From Bretschneidera sinensis (Eukaryota > Streptophyta > Magnoliopsida > Brassicales > Akaniaceae): DNA of 64,000 nucleotides. The position numbers and the translations under genes are program-made. The DNA lies in the NCBI GenBank assembly GCA_023935145.1, contig CM043700.1, positions 1,744,001 to 1,808,000 on the forward strand. Direction: 5' to 3'. Below the pieces are notes generated by a model that was given only the letters and a program-made list of their open reading frames with translations, made no database searches and was not told the origin of the DNA. Each line of letters starts with the position of its first letter. Position 1 is the stretch's first letter. This document shows, one piece after another, positions 32,618 to 43,649 of the stretch.

Positions 32618-33505
32618 ATGGAAGAAAAAATAGATTTGACCCTAAAACATAGAAGTCTCAGTATCTTGGATGAGCTTAACTTCCAAAACCCCTCGTTCAC
32701 AGAAGACATCCTCGATACCCCGCTCCCCCTAAACGTCAGGATGCCACAAGTTAAGATGTACGATGGTTTAGGGGACCTTCTAGACCATTTACAACATTAC
32801 AAGACGACTATAATGCTGTACCAGCATTCCGACCCTATCATGTGTCGTGCCTTCCCCTTGACTCTTGAGAAGGCCGCAGGTACTTGGTACTCGCGTTTGA
32901 GGCCGGGAAGAATTAACAATTTCAGAGAACTCAGTTATGCCTTTGCTTCGCATTTCTTCAGCAGCAATGGACCAAAGAATACCTTAGAGAGCCTGTTCAA
33001 CATTATCCAACATCGTGGAGAGAGGCTCCGAGCCTACATATCCAGGTTTAACACAACTGCATGGGAAATCCCTAACCTCGACCCAAATGTCCAAATGATG
33101 GCATTTAAGAATGGGCTGAGGTCCGGGATCTTCAGCTCCAAGCTTACCCAACACCCACCCAAGAACATGAATGAGGTTTTGGCTCAAGCAGAGAAGTATA
33201 TGTCAGCAGAAAATGATCAGGCATTCAAGAGAGAAATAGAAAGAGAAACAGAGAAGAAGAGAAGGGACATTGATCCACAGAGAAGGGCAGTCAAAAGACC
33301 TCACCAAGAAAACAGGTACAAACTCCACCCCGACTCGACGGCTTCACCCCCCTTAATACATCTAGGACCAACATCCTTATGTAGCTTCAAGATAAGTCAG
33401 TCCTCCAATGGCCACCCAAGACGCCACACCTCGGCGGGGATCAAAGATAATGGTGTCGGTTCCACAAAAATTACAGTCATGATACCGAAGAATGCTATGG
33501 CCTGA
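32618..33505 (+). pseudogene. gag of the Tat-type element
   Basis: A 295-codon open frame starts at ATG but probably continues an older start upstream (candidate ATGs near 32,109, now separated by stops). The retrotransposon gag domain is clear: MPQVKMYDGLGDLLDHLQHY near residue 43, AFPLTLEKAAGTWYSRLRPG near 78, then a FRELSYAFASHFFS region and MMAFKNGLRSG near 160. The C-terminal part is Arg/Glu/Lys-rich. The expected zinc knuckle is not intact. The frame changes before the protease, so gag and pol are no longer joined. Confidence 0.85.
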
Positions 33506-33690
33506 AGGAACAAGTTGAGACCCTTATCAGCCGGGGGTATTTGAAGGAGTTTACGAAGTCCCAAAGAAGGGAAGCACCCACCCACCCAAGGAGAGACCCT
33601 GGGTGTCTCCATCTCCAACAATAAGAACGGCGATACCCTCGACGAGACTCTAGCACCGAGTGGCAAGCGCCCGGTCAAAAGGACCAGGAG

Positions 33691-34566
33691 GTGGCAACTA
33701 CCACTCGAATCATTAAGACAATATGTGGAGGCCCTGCAGCGGGATGGAGCTCGAGGCAGGGTAATAAGGCTTATGCTAAAACCATGGCCTCTGTCAAAAG
33801 GCCTCATAAGCAAAGGAATTCAGGGCCAGTGATATCATTTACGAAAGATGACTTAGAAGGTGTGCAGACTCCTCATGATGACGCTATAGTGCTCTCCTTT
33901 ATAGTGAGCAATCATGAAGTACGGCGTGCTTTGATTGACAAGGGGAGCTCGGCAGATATATTATTCTATGATGCATTCCAGCACATAGAGCTGAAGGATG
34001 AGCGTTTAGAACCGGCCTCAGCCCCCCTCTATGGTTTTGGTGGATCTCCAGTATTCGCTGAGGGAAGCATAGTCCTCCCCGTTACTGCAAGAACAACGCT
34101 GCGGATAACCACTGTGCAAACCACTTTCTTGGTAGTCCAACAGCCCTCCTCTTACAATATGATCCTCGATCGACTTACCCTCAACAAGATAAAAGCCATC
34201 GTCTCCACTTATCATCTGAAAGTCAAATCCGCCACTAGTGTGGGGGTGGGAATAGTCAGGGGAGATCAGAGAGTTTCTTGGTCCTGCTATTTGAACGCTA
34301 TAAAAGAAGGGAAAAAGACCGAAGCCCTGCCCTTCGAAGTGGAAGATTTCAGAGATGAAATGAAGACTTCAAGGAGGCGACCCGTAGAGGAACTAACCTC
34401 GATGCCCCTTGGAGAAGACCCCTCCCGAACCATCCAAATCGGGTCAAACCTCCCCAAAAGTCACAAAAAAGAGCTCTCTCCCTCCTCAAGAAAAACCAGG
34501 ACCTGTTCGCCTGGTCGATATCAGACATACCGGGGGTTGACCCCGAAACAATTGAGCACCGCTTGA
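33691..34566 (+). pseudogene. Aspartic protease region of pol
   Basis: The retropepsin core reads RALIDKGSSADILFYDAF; family members have D-T/S-G at the active site, so the middle residue is changed to Lys and activity is doubtful. SFIVSNHEVRRALID precedes it and YNMILDRLTLNKIKAI follows, in the usual order. The frame differs from that of gag and ends near a shift into the reverse-transcriptase frame. Confidence 0.82.
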
Positions 34567-35610
34567 ACGTAGACCCGAAACACAAACCAGTCATCCAGAA
34601 GAAAAGAACTTTCGCCTTAGAACGCCAGGTCGCCATCAATGCTGAGGTAGATAAATTGCTTGAGGCCAGCTTCATCTGGGAGGGGTAAATGGCAAATCTG
34701 CATTGACTTCACCAATCTAAACAAAGCCAGTTCGAAGGATAGCTTTCCCCTCCCTCGGGTCGATCAGCTGGTGGACGCCACTTCGGGACACGAACTCCTC
34801 TCTTTCATGGACGCGTACTCCGGCTACAACCAGATCTTCATGTATGGGCCAGACCAAGACAAGACCGCCTTTGTCATAGATCGGGGGCTGTATTGCTATA
34901 AGGTTATGCCATTCGGGCTCAAGAACGCCGGCACAACTTGTCAGAGCCTGGTGATTAAAATCTTTAAAGGGCAGATCGAGTGAATCATGGAGGTCTACGT
35001 AGACGATATGCTGGTCAACAGTACAGAGGCATGGAACCACAGCTCTGACTTAGAAGAAGCATTTGAGGTATTGCGCAAGGATAATATGAGACTGAATCTG
35101 ACCAAGTGTGCATTCGGAGTAACGGAGAAAAAATTCCTAGGGTTCATGGTCACCCAAAGGGGAATAGAAGTCAACACAAAAAAGATAAAGGCTATATTTG
35201 ATATGGCCCCCCCTAAGTCCGTAAAAAAGTACAGCATCTCACCGGAAGGATCGCTGCCTTAAGTCGCTTTATGTCCAAATCCGCGGAAAGATGCCTACTT
35301 TTCTTTAAGGCTATCAAAGTGAAAGATTTTTCCTGGTTTGAGAATTGCTAGGAAGCATTTGAGGAATTGAAGAAATATCTAAGTTCACCCCCGCTCTTAG
35401 CCAAGCCGCTCCTCGGTGAAGAGCTGTTTCTGTACTTATTAGCTGGGCAAAACACTGTGGCCTCTGTCCTGATTCGGGAAGATGAAGGTATTCAAAAACC
35501 CATCTACTGTGTCAGTAGAATCCTCCATGAAGCAGAAGTAAGGTATCCTCCCATTGAGAAAATGGCTTATGCCCTCGTAGTAGCTGCATGAAAGCTCCGA
35601 CCATACTTCT
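34498..35610 (+). pseudogene. Reverse transcriptase region of pol
   Basis: Pieces in order are FAWSISDIPGVDPETIEHRL (34,507 on), then CIDFTNLNKASSKDSFPLPR, VDQLVDATSGHELLSFMDAYSGYN, KVMPFGLKNAGTT and the catalytic YVDDML (from 34,996), then KCAFGV..KKFLGFMV. A stop at 34981-34983 lies just before the YVDD segment, and another shift occurs near 34,680. The connection domain with PIYCVSRILHEAEVRYP follows to about 35,590. Confidence 0.88.
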
Positions 35611-35759
35611 AAGAGCACACGATCGTCCTTTTGACCGACTAGCCCTTGAGGCAAGTCCTACACAATCCAAGTGTCTCTGAGAGAACGGTCAAGTGGTCAG
35701 TGGAACTAGGGGAGTTCGACATCCAATATCGCCCTCGAAAGGCTATCAAAGGTTAGGCT

Positions 35760-36230
35760 CTGGCCAACTTCATCATTGAAACAACCCTCCCAGTGGATCC
35801 AAGTGATGGAGTAGGATCGACGCCAAATGAATCACCTCCGAGATGGACCCTCCATGTGGATAGATCTTCAAATACCATGGGAAGCAGAGCAGGGTTCATC
35901 CTCTGCAGTCTCGATGGCTTCATGGTCGAGTACGCCTTAAGGTTTGAATTCAAGACTTGCAACAACGAGGCGGAGTACGAAGCCTTACTGGCTGGCCTAA
36001 GATTGGCCAAACATTGGCCGTTGAGGTTCTAGATGTGTTTAGTGACTCACAGCTGGTAGTAAGTTAGGTGACAGGGGAATTCGAGGCCCGGGGAGCAAAG
36101 CTAACCCGGTATCTCCAAAAGGCAAAAGAACTCGCCTCAAAGTTCAAGACATTTTGAATAACTCAAATTCTGCTTGCCGAAAACTCTAAGGCAAATGTTC
36201 TAGCCAGCTTGGCCTCATCCCGGAACGTAG
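35760..36230 (+). pseudogene. RNase H region of pol
   Basis: WTLHVDRSSNTMGSRAGFIL is the start of the RNase H fold; family members have Asp-Gly where this copy has Asp-Arg. FEFKTCNNEAEYEALLAGL contains the conserved Glu. SDSQLVV is followed by a stop, and NSKANVLASLAS ends the domain. At least three in-frame stops interrupt it. Confidence 0.82.
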
Positions 36231-36329
36231 AACCAACCCAAGCTGTCTACTTTGAAATCCTTTTCGCTCTTAGCATAAACGAAGCCCTGGTCTTGCCAGT
36301 AGAAGAAGAAGAAACATGGATGGACCCAA

Positions 36330-37503
36330 TCATCCGGTATTTGAGACATGGCGAACTACCCGAACAGAACGATGAAGCAAGAAAGCTAATCTCTCACTCG
36401 TTTCGATATACGATCATAGATGGACAACTATACAAAAGGGCTCTGACTATACCCTGCTTGAGGTGTCTCAAGTCAATCGAAGCCGACTACGCTCTTCGAG
36501 AGGTGTACGAGGGAATATATGGAAATCTCCTGGGAGCCTGAGCCTTGGCCTTCAAAATCCTTCGGTAAGGGTATTATTGACCCAAAATGAAAGAAGATAC
36601 AACTAATTTAGTCAAGAAATGTAAAAACTGTCAACAGTGTTCTCCAGTATCGCATCAGCCTGCTAATCCCCTCACCTTGATCACCAGCCCCCTCCCTTTT
36701 GCTATATGGGGGATGGACATTCTTAGCCCGTTCACCATGACCTATAGGCAGAAGAAGCATCTCATCGTGACCATCGATTACTTCACCAAGTGGGTCTTAG
36801 CAGAGCAACTAGCTAGCGTCATGGATCATCAAACCGAAAACTTCATATGAAAATCAATCATATGTCGGTTCGGAATACCTTGGGTGCTGGTCACCGACAA
36901 GGAAAAACAGTTCAACAGCTTATGAAGGCTCTATATTGAGCATCGATTCTCGTTCGTCAGATATCCGCAAGCCAATGGTTAGGACGAAGTGACTAACAGA
37001 ATGATTCTCCAAGGGTAGGCAATGGGCCGACCAACTCTCCAATGTCCTCTGGACCTATCGAACAACTATATGTATGCCAACAGGAGAAACCCCATTCTTC
37101 ATAACGTACGGTTCATAAGCTGTCATCCCCTCGAAATTGAAATACCATCGATACGCATGCAATACTTTGAACAGAGTAACAATGAGGAAGGTTTGCGGAT
37201 GAATGTGGATCCGGTTGACGAAGCCCGAGACAGAGCCCAAATCCGTTTATCTACATACCAATAAAGAACAACCCGATATTATAACTCATGAGTTCAAAAC
37301 AGGAACTTTAAGCTCTACTACCTCGTCCTTCGGAAAAGCGAAGTGTCCTGTCATCGACACACGAGAAAGCTTGTTCCGAATTGGGATGGCCCATACAGAA
37401 TCCAAAGAGTTAGCTTGGTTGGCACTTTCGAACTTGAGGAATTTGATGGCAAACTAGTTCCTCGTACTTGGAACGCGAAAAATCTCTGCAAATTTTATCA
37501 GTA
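36330..37503 (+). pseudogene. Integrase region of pol and the pol C-terminus
   Basis: The zinc-binding part keeps KKCKNCQQCSPVSHQPA. The catalytic core has WGMDILSPFTMTYRQKKHLIV and TIDYFTKWVLAEQLA with the first Asp, then TDKEKQF with the second Asp. The region around ANG.DEVTNR carries the Glu. Stops fall at several sites and a shift occurs near 37,015. The last codons encode LVPRTWNAKNLCKFYQ and then TAA (37501-37503), the usual end of Tat-type pol. Confidence 0.82.
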
Positions 37504-37637
37504 AAGTGAAATGTAAAAGCAAAGGAATAATAAAAGTTTGTGGAAAAAGCTTGGAATTTTATTAACTTTAAAACGGAAGGTACAAAAGATGGGCATTATT
37601 AGCCCTAAATACAAAATAGCAAAAACAAAACTATCCT

Positions 37638-39588
37638 AAGGCGTTGGGGCCTCCTGGGCATCACCTTCTGGGGCCTCATGGGAACCATCTCCGGCCATAT
37701 TTTCGGTATCCCCTCCCCCAGCAGCCGCACCCGCCTCCAACTCTAGGTTGAAGAAGTGAACTTTTGGGAAGAAGGATGCGGCTTTCCTCTTGGCTTCATT
37801 GAAGCTCGCCAGGAACTGAGTGCCACCCTTCTCCAACAGAGCCTCCTCCCTCTTCGCCATCTTACGGGCTGTCTCCTCCATCTTGACCCTGACCAGATCC
37901 GTCTCCTTCCTCAGGGCTTCCTCGACCTAGCAACGGTGGTCCCTCTCCATCACCGCAATGTCCTTGACCCTCTCGGTCGCCTCAAGAGAAGTGGACAGAG
38001 CCCTAGCAAGCTCTCTGGTCTAGTCCAACCTTTGCTCGGCCTTCGCTAAGTGCTTGAACATATCAGTACTTCACCGAGCAAGGACTCCGGCAAGGATTCC
38101 AGTCTGAAACAGAGAAAGCATTATGAAAAATAGTCGTAATATGAAAAGAAAAGGGAAACTAACTAAGTGTTAAGAAAGAAATCGTATCTGGGAGGCCATG
38201 ACCTCCATAGCCGAGTAAAGCCCCTCGAAGGGCTTCCTCGTGAGCTTCAATATACCACGGGGAAGAATCCCCATAATAAGGTGCTCACGAGTAACCTTCG
38301 GGTGCACGAACACGGAATCATCTACATTCATTGCCCACCATAGCATGAAGGTAACAGAGGTCCCAGACCTCTCTCTAGATGAAGATGGCCCTGGGGGAGG
38401 GGTAGGCACGGCTGGGTCCACCCGCGCCTCAGCAACCGGAGGCTTCGGAGGGCTCTCCACCAGTATTGGCATCGGGGATGGAGCTTGGGCCTTCTTCCTC
38501 TGCTCTTGGGCAGAGCTGCTAGCCTTCGCAACCCATTTCTTCTCTTGAGCTACATGTTTGGCCCTCTCCCTTGCCTGGGTAGCCATCTCCATCTCTGCAC
38601 AAAAGAAGGGCATTAGTAACTTGCAAACAAAAGTTAAAATTATAATAAGTTAAAAAAACTATGTACTACCGTGCTTGAGGTTTACTGGAAGGTTGGGAGG
38701 GCAGAGGCTATGCTTGTAGAACTCTTCATTATCTCTAAGTACCTTGATGTCCAAGGACGCGACCAGCATAGCTTTCATCGTCTCCGGCTCTTGGTACAGG
38801 AGGTACAGCTTCTTACATTTGCCCGCACGATCCAAGCTCTAACCGAGAGGGATCTCAAAGCTTTCAGCACTCTTTATGAAGAAGAATAACCCCTTTCACT
38901 TGTTAATGGAAGAGGGCTTCTTCTTCAAAACACTCTTCCGAGCCCTTGAGCTTACTATAACCCACCCGGACTGCCCAAACCTGGCTAGCTGGAAGTGGGC
39001 TTTGAACACGTTAAGGTTCATGACCCCACCCACTTCTTGGTACATGGCTATGAATACTAGGATCAGTTGGATTGAGTTGGGCACCAACTGACGCAAAGTG
39101 ATACCGAAGTATCTGAGCACCGAGCAGAAGAACGGTTGGAGAAGGAACCTAAGCCCGACCTTCATGTACTGTTCGTAAATGCACAGCTCATAAGGTGCGT
39201 GGCTTGGAAGGGCTTCGCAAGCCCTCTCTCCACCCTTTGGTGCCCTCAGATGGTACTCCATGGGGATTCTATACTTTATTCTTATCCCCACGAGTTCAGC
39301 CTCCTCTACCACTCTTGAGATGGAGTTCACCTATAACATCCACTCCTCCCTTTCAGCATCCTCGGCGTTATCCTTAATGCTCACAAACACCCGAACATCC
39401 TCCTCCCCAGAAGACTCTCATTCCTTACCCTCCTCTCCATCTCCTCCCTCAGAAATATAGGGCACAAGGGCTAGAGTGCCCTTCCGAGAGATATCCTCCT
39501 GGGAAGAGACCTCGTCGTTGAACAAAATGCCCATTGCCTCTTCTAACTCCCTTGATAGATCTCTGTTAAGTTCACTCTCGTCAGACAT
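37638..39588 (-). pseudogene. Antisense ORF of the Tat-type element
   Basis: This minus-strand gene lies downstream of pol. It starts MSDESELNRDLSRELEEAMG (39588), continues through two in-frame stops (39418-39420 and near 39,334), and then shows the most typical part: LRAPKGGERACEALPSHAPY, YMKVGLRFLLQPFFCSVLRY and NLNVFKAHFQLARFGQSGWV. This resembles the 'putative gypsy type transposon' family (PF04195). A second block (38,613-38,170) is Pro/Ala-rich with PKVTREHLIMGILPRGI, and a third (about 38,050-37,638) is a charged coiled-coil with an acidic Gly-rich end. The blocks are probably exons. Antisense ORFs at this position are known in Tat-lineage elements; their function is unknown. Confidence 0.75.
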
Positions 39589-39989
39589 TGTACTCACCAA
39601 GGAATTATTTGAGTGAATTATAAGAAAAATGAGCGCTCTCAAACTATTTCTCTCTAACTTTGTGCTCTCAAAATCTCTCAAAAAATGTAAGTGAGAAGAA
39701 AACTGAAGATGGATCCTCTTATATAGAGGTTGCAGCAACATAAATGAGGAGCATTAATTCAACCCCTAGTTAAAAGAACGTGACCTTTGCTATCACCAAG
39801 GCACCATACCCACTCCCCAAGGTGCCAGCTGTTGTAAAAGCGCGACCCTTAATGTGCTCGAAGCGCCGTCATTTAAAAAGCAGTCGCCATCACAATTTAT
39901 TGCGCTTGTAAAAAAGACCCATGGGCCCAAGATAAAGAAGAACCCATGGACCCAGAACAGAAAAGCACGTAGAAAGGCCCATCACCTAA
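39589..39989. other. Spacer between the antisense ORF and the hairpin array
   Basis: This is the promoter side of the antisense ORF. TATATA-type sequence lies near 39,719-39,725, upstream of its ATG on the minus strand, and could be its TATA box. The rest shows no feature. Confidence 0.35.
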
Positions 39990-42900
39990 ATTTCTCCAAG
40001 TCCGAGCGTATGAACTGCTTGTCATACGTTCAGCCCAGATTCTCCAAGTTCGAGCGTATGAGCTGCTTTTCATATACTCAGCCTAAATTCCTCCAAGTCT
40101 GAGCGTATGAGCTGCTTGTCATACGCTCGACCCAGATTCTCCAAGTTTAAGCTTATGAGTTGCTTTGCATACACTCGGCCTAAATTTCTCCAAGTCCAAG
40201 CGTATGAGCTGCTTGTCATACGCTCAGCCTAGATTCTCCAAGTCCGAGCGTATGAGCTGCTTGTAATATATTCGGCCTAAATTCCTCCAAGTCCGAGCGT
40301 ATGAACTGCTTGTCATACGCTCGGCCTAAATTCTCTAAGTCCGAGCGTATGAGCTACTTGTCATACACTCGATCTAGATTCTCCAAGTCCAAGTGTATGA
40401 GCTGTTTTACATACACTCGACCTAATTTCCTCTAAGTCCGAGCGTATGAGCTGCATGTCATACGCTCGGCCTAGATTCTCTAAGTCCGAGCATATGAGCT
40501 GCTTTGCACATACTCGACCTAAATTTCTCCAAGTCCGAGCGTATGAACTGCTTGTCATACGCTCAGCCTAGATTCTCCAAGTCCGAGCATATGAGCTGCT
40601 TGTTATACGCTCGACCTAGATTCTCCAAGTCCGAGCATATGAGCTGCTTGTTATACACTCGGCCTAGATTCTCCAAGTCTGAGTGTATAAGCTGTTTTGC
40701 ATACGCTCCACCTAGATTCTTCAAGTCCAAGCGTATGAGCTGCTTGTCATACGCTCAGTCTAGATTCTCCAAGTCCAAGCGTATAAGCTGCTTTGCATAC
40801 TCTAGGCCTAAATTTCTCCAAGTCCGAGCGTATGAGATGCTTGTCATACACTCGGCCTAAATTCTTCCAAGTCCGAGCGTATGAGCTGCTTGTCATACAC
40901 TCAGCCTAAATTTTTCCAAGTCCGAGCGTATGAGCTACTTGTCATACGTTAGGCCTAGATTCTCCAAGTCTGAGCGTATGAGCTGCTTGTTATATGTTCG
41001 GCCTAGATTCTCCAAGTCCGAGTGTATGAGCTATTTTGCATATGTTCGACCTAAATTCATCCAAGTCCAAGCATATGAGCTGTTTGTCATACGTTCAGCC
41101 TAGATTCTCCAAGTCCAAGCGTATGAGCTGCTTGTCATACGCTCGGCCTAAATTCCTCCAAGTCCGAGTGTATGAGCTGCTTGTCATACATTCTGTTTAA
41201 ATTTCTCCAAGTCCGAGTGTATGAGCTGCTTGTAATACATTCGGCCTAAATTCCTCCAAGTCCGAGCGTATGAACTGCTTGTCATACGCTCGGCCTAAAT
41301 TCTTCAAGTCCGAGCGTATGAGCTACTTGTCATACACTCGATCTAGATTCTCCAAGTCCAAGTGTATGAGCTGTTTTGCATACGCTCGACTTAATTTCCT
41401 CTAAGTCCGAGCATATGAGCTGCATGTCATACGCTCGGCTTAGATTCTCTAAGTCTGAGCATATGAGCTGCTTTGCATATACTCGGCCTAAATTTCTCCA
41501 AGTCCGAGCGTATGAGCTGCTTGTCATAAGCTCAGCCTAGATTCTCCAAGTCCGAGCATATGAGCTGCTTGTTATACGCTCGGCTTAGATTCTCCAAGTC
41601 CGAGCATATGAGCTACTTGTCATACGCTCGGCCTAGATTCTCCAAGTCCGAGTGTATGAGCTGTTTTGCATACGCTCCACCTAGATTCTCCAAGTCCAAG
41701 TGTATGAGCTGCTTGTCATACGCTCAGCCTAGATTCTCTAAGTCCAAGCATATAAGCTGCTTTGCATACTCTAGGCCTAAATTTCTCAAAGTCTGAGCGT
41801 ATGAGATGCTTGTCATACACTCGGCCTAAATTCTTCCAAGTCCGAGCGTATGAACTGCTTGTCATACACTCAGCCTAAATTTTTCCAAGTTCGAGCGTAT
41901 GAGCTACTTGTCATACGCTAGGCCTAGATTCTCCAAGTCCGAGCGTATGAGCTGCTTATCATATGTTCGGCTTAGATTCTCCAAGTCCGAGTGTATGAGC
42001 TATTTTGCATACGTTCGACCTAAATTCCTCCAAGTCCAAGCATATGAGCTTTTGTCATATGCTTAGCCTAGATTCTCCAAGTCCAAGCGTATGAGCTGCT
42101 TGTCATACGCTCGGCCTAAATTCCTCCAAGTCCGAGTGTATGAGTTGCTTGTCATACACTCTGCTTAAATTTCTCCAAGTCCAAGTGTATGAGCTGCTTG
42201 TTATATGCTTAGCCTAGATTCTCCAAGTTTGAGCGTATGAGCTGCTTTGCATACACTCGGCCTAAATTCCTCCAAGTCCGAGCGTATGAGCTACTTGTCA
42301 TACGCTCGACCTAAATTTATCCAAGTTTGAGCGTGTGTACTGCTTGTCATACACTTGGCCTAAATTTCTCCAAGTCCGAGCGTATGAGCTGCTTGTCATA
42401 CGCTCAGCCCAGATTCTGCAAGTCCGAGTGTATGAGGTTCTTTGCGTACACTCGGCTTAAATTTCTCCAAGTCCGAGCATATGAGTTGTTTGTCATACGC
42501 TCAGCTTAGGTTCTCCAAGTCTGAACGTATGAGCTGCTTTCCATACGCTCGGCCTAAATTTCTCTAAGTCCGAGCATATGAGCTGCTTTGCATACACTCG
42601 ACCTAAATTTTTCCAAGTCCAAGCGTATGAGCTGCTTGTCATATGCTCGGCCTAAATTTCTCCAAGTCCGAGCATATGAGCTGCTTGTCATACGCTCGGC
42701 CTAGATTATCCAAGCTCGAGCATATGAGTAGTTTTGCATATGCTCGGCCTAAATTTCTCGAAGTCCGAGTGTATGAGCTGCTTGTCATACGATCGGCCTA
42801 GATTCTCCAAGCCCGAGCGTATGAGTTGCTTTGCATACACTCGGCCTAAATTTCTCCAAGTTCGAGCATATGAGCTGCTTTGCATACGATCGGCCTAAAT

Positions 42901-42996
42901 TTCTCCAATTCCGAGCGTATGAACTGCTTGTCATACGCTCGGCCTAAATTTCTCCAAGTCCGAGCGTATGAGCTACTTTGCAGATGCTCGACCAAA
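39990..42996. repeat. Tandem array of ~49-bp hairpin units inside the retrotransposon
   Basis: About 60 direct copies of a 48-49-bp unit. The unit can be written as CCAAGTCCGAGCGTATGAGC, then TGCTTGTCATACGCTCGGCC, then TAAATTTCT. Within each unit, GAGCGTATGA and TCATACGCTC are exact inverted 10-mers around an 8-base loop, as at 42378-42405. Spacing was read from successive GTCCGAG starts (40822, 40871, 40920). Most unit-to-unit variation is CG changed to TG or CA. The 48-bp variants stay in frame and so create spurious long open frames. The array lies between the antisense ORF and the polypurine tract. Confidence 0.95.
40240..42178. repeat. Higher-order duplication of ~20 array units (969 bp)
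   Basis: Variant patterns repeat with an offset of 969 bp. For example, CACTCGATCTAGATTCTCC occurs at 40367 and 41336, followed in both by the same succession of unusual units (AACTGCTTG, ATGAGATGC, ATTCTGTTT/CTCTGCTTA). Copies are about 40,240-41,208 and 41,209-42,178. This shows a block of about 20 units was duplicated as one piece. Confidence 0.75.
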
Positions 42997-43096
42997 AATC
43001 TCCCTGACCGAGGCCCATCTTATTTCTAAAAAAAACACAAGTATAAACGCTCAGCCACGACGCGTCACATTTTACTTCTTCGAAGAACAAACACCT

Positions 43097-43110
43097 GAGG
43101 AAGTGGAGGG
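43097..43110 (+). other. Polypurine tract of the Tat-type element
   Basis: GAGGAAGTGGAGGG lies four bases before the 3' LTR, the expected plus-strand priming site. Confidence 0.75.
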
Positions 43111-43114
43111 CCTG

Positions 43115-43649
43115 TGATGGGGCCCACCAAACTCTCGTCTAATGTAACGCCCACACGTAGGGTCTGGTGTCACTAACAGGGTAATGACATGTATCAGGCC
43201 TGCCAAGCATTGTAGGACACATGAAGAGCGACCAATGAGCAATCACCTCATCTAAGAGTGATTAGCGGGCCTAACCCCGCTGAAGCACGTGACCTCTGAC
43301 ACACGTGACTTACTAAACACGCAATCAAGACCTAACCCTTCAGAGCAGAGATGGCATGGGCAAGGCAATACCGTTTCCCACATGGGCAATACTTACTTGG
43401 AGGACTATAAGTAAACTGAGGTATAGAAGTTCACGATTCATTCACTCTCACAATCCGCACTAAACTTGCTTTAAAATTAACCCTCGACCTCGGTTTGACT
43501 GGAACGTCGGAGCACCCTCAAAGGTCTCCCCCTCCTCTCCTTTCGAGGGACTTTTAGTTCACCTTTGTTCACTTGTGCAGGCCCCGAGGAGTCAACCCTA
43601 GCCCCCTGAAGGTCAACACCACGTCAGCAACTATTTTTTGGCATCAACA
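43115..43649 (+). repeat. 3' LTR of the Tat-type element
   Basis: It begins TGATGGGGCCCACCAAACTC and ends GGCATCAACA. It carries about 12 bp (ATGAAGAGCGAC region, near 43,220) missing from the 5' LTR. Its TATA region reads CTATAAGTAA. Confidence 0.9.

Larger units (their letters stand above)
31543..43649 (+). mobile_element. Ty3/gypsy LTR retrotransposon, Tat type, decayed
   Basis: The 12.1-kb element has 5' LTR 31543-32064 and 3' LTR 43115-43649, both TG...CA. Flanking 5-mers CGCTC and CACTC differ by one base and fit an aged target duplication. The order is primer-binding-like site, gag, protease, reverse transcriptase, RNase H, integrase, then a decayed antisense ORF (37638-39588), a 3-kb tandem array (about 39990-42996), a polypurine tract and the 3' LTR. 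Integrase after RNase H places it in Ty3/gypsy; the dual-strand layout and the conserved pol words fit the Tat lineage. By rough hand comparison the LTRs differ at close to a tenth of positions, mostly transitions, so the insertion is old. Many stops and frameshifts make it non-autonomous. Confidence 0.93.

Noticed and set aside
40504..40860. Open frames of 60-118 codons within the hairpin array (SKSERMSCLSYAQPRF-type repeats)
   Set aside because: They arise because some units are 48 bp and keep frame; 49-bp units shift it. They start at non-conserved places and appear on both strands.
39990..42996. Regularly spaced repeats with palindromes, at first sight like a CRISPR array
   Set aside because: There are no unique spacers: the whole 49-bp unit is repeated, in plant DNA, inside an LTR retrotransposon with no cas-like genes.
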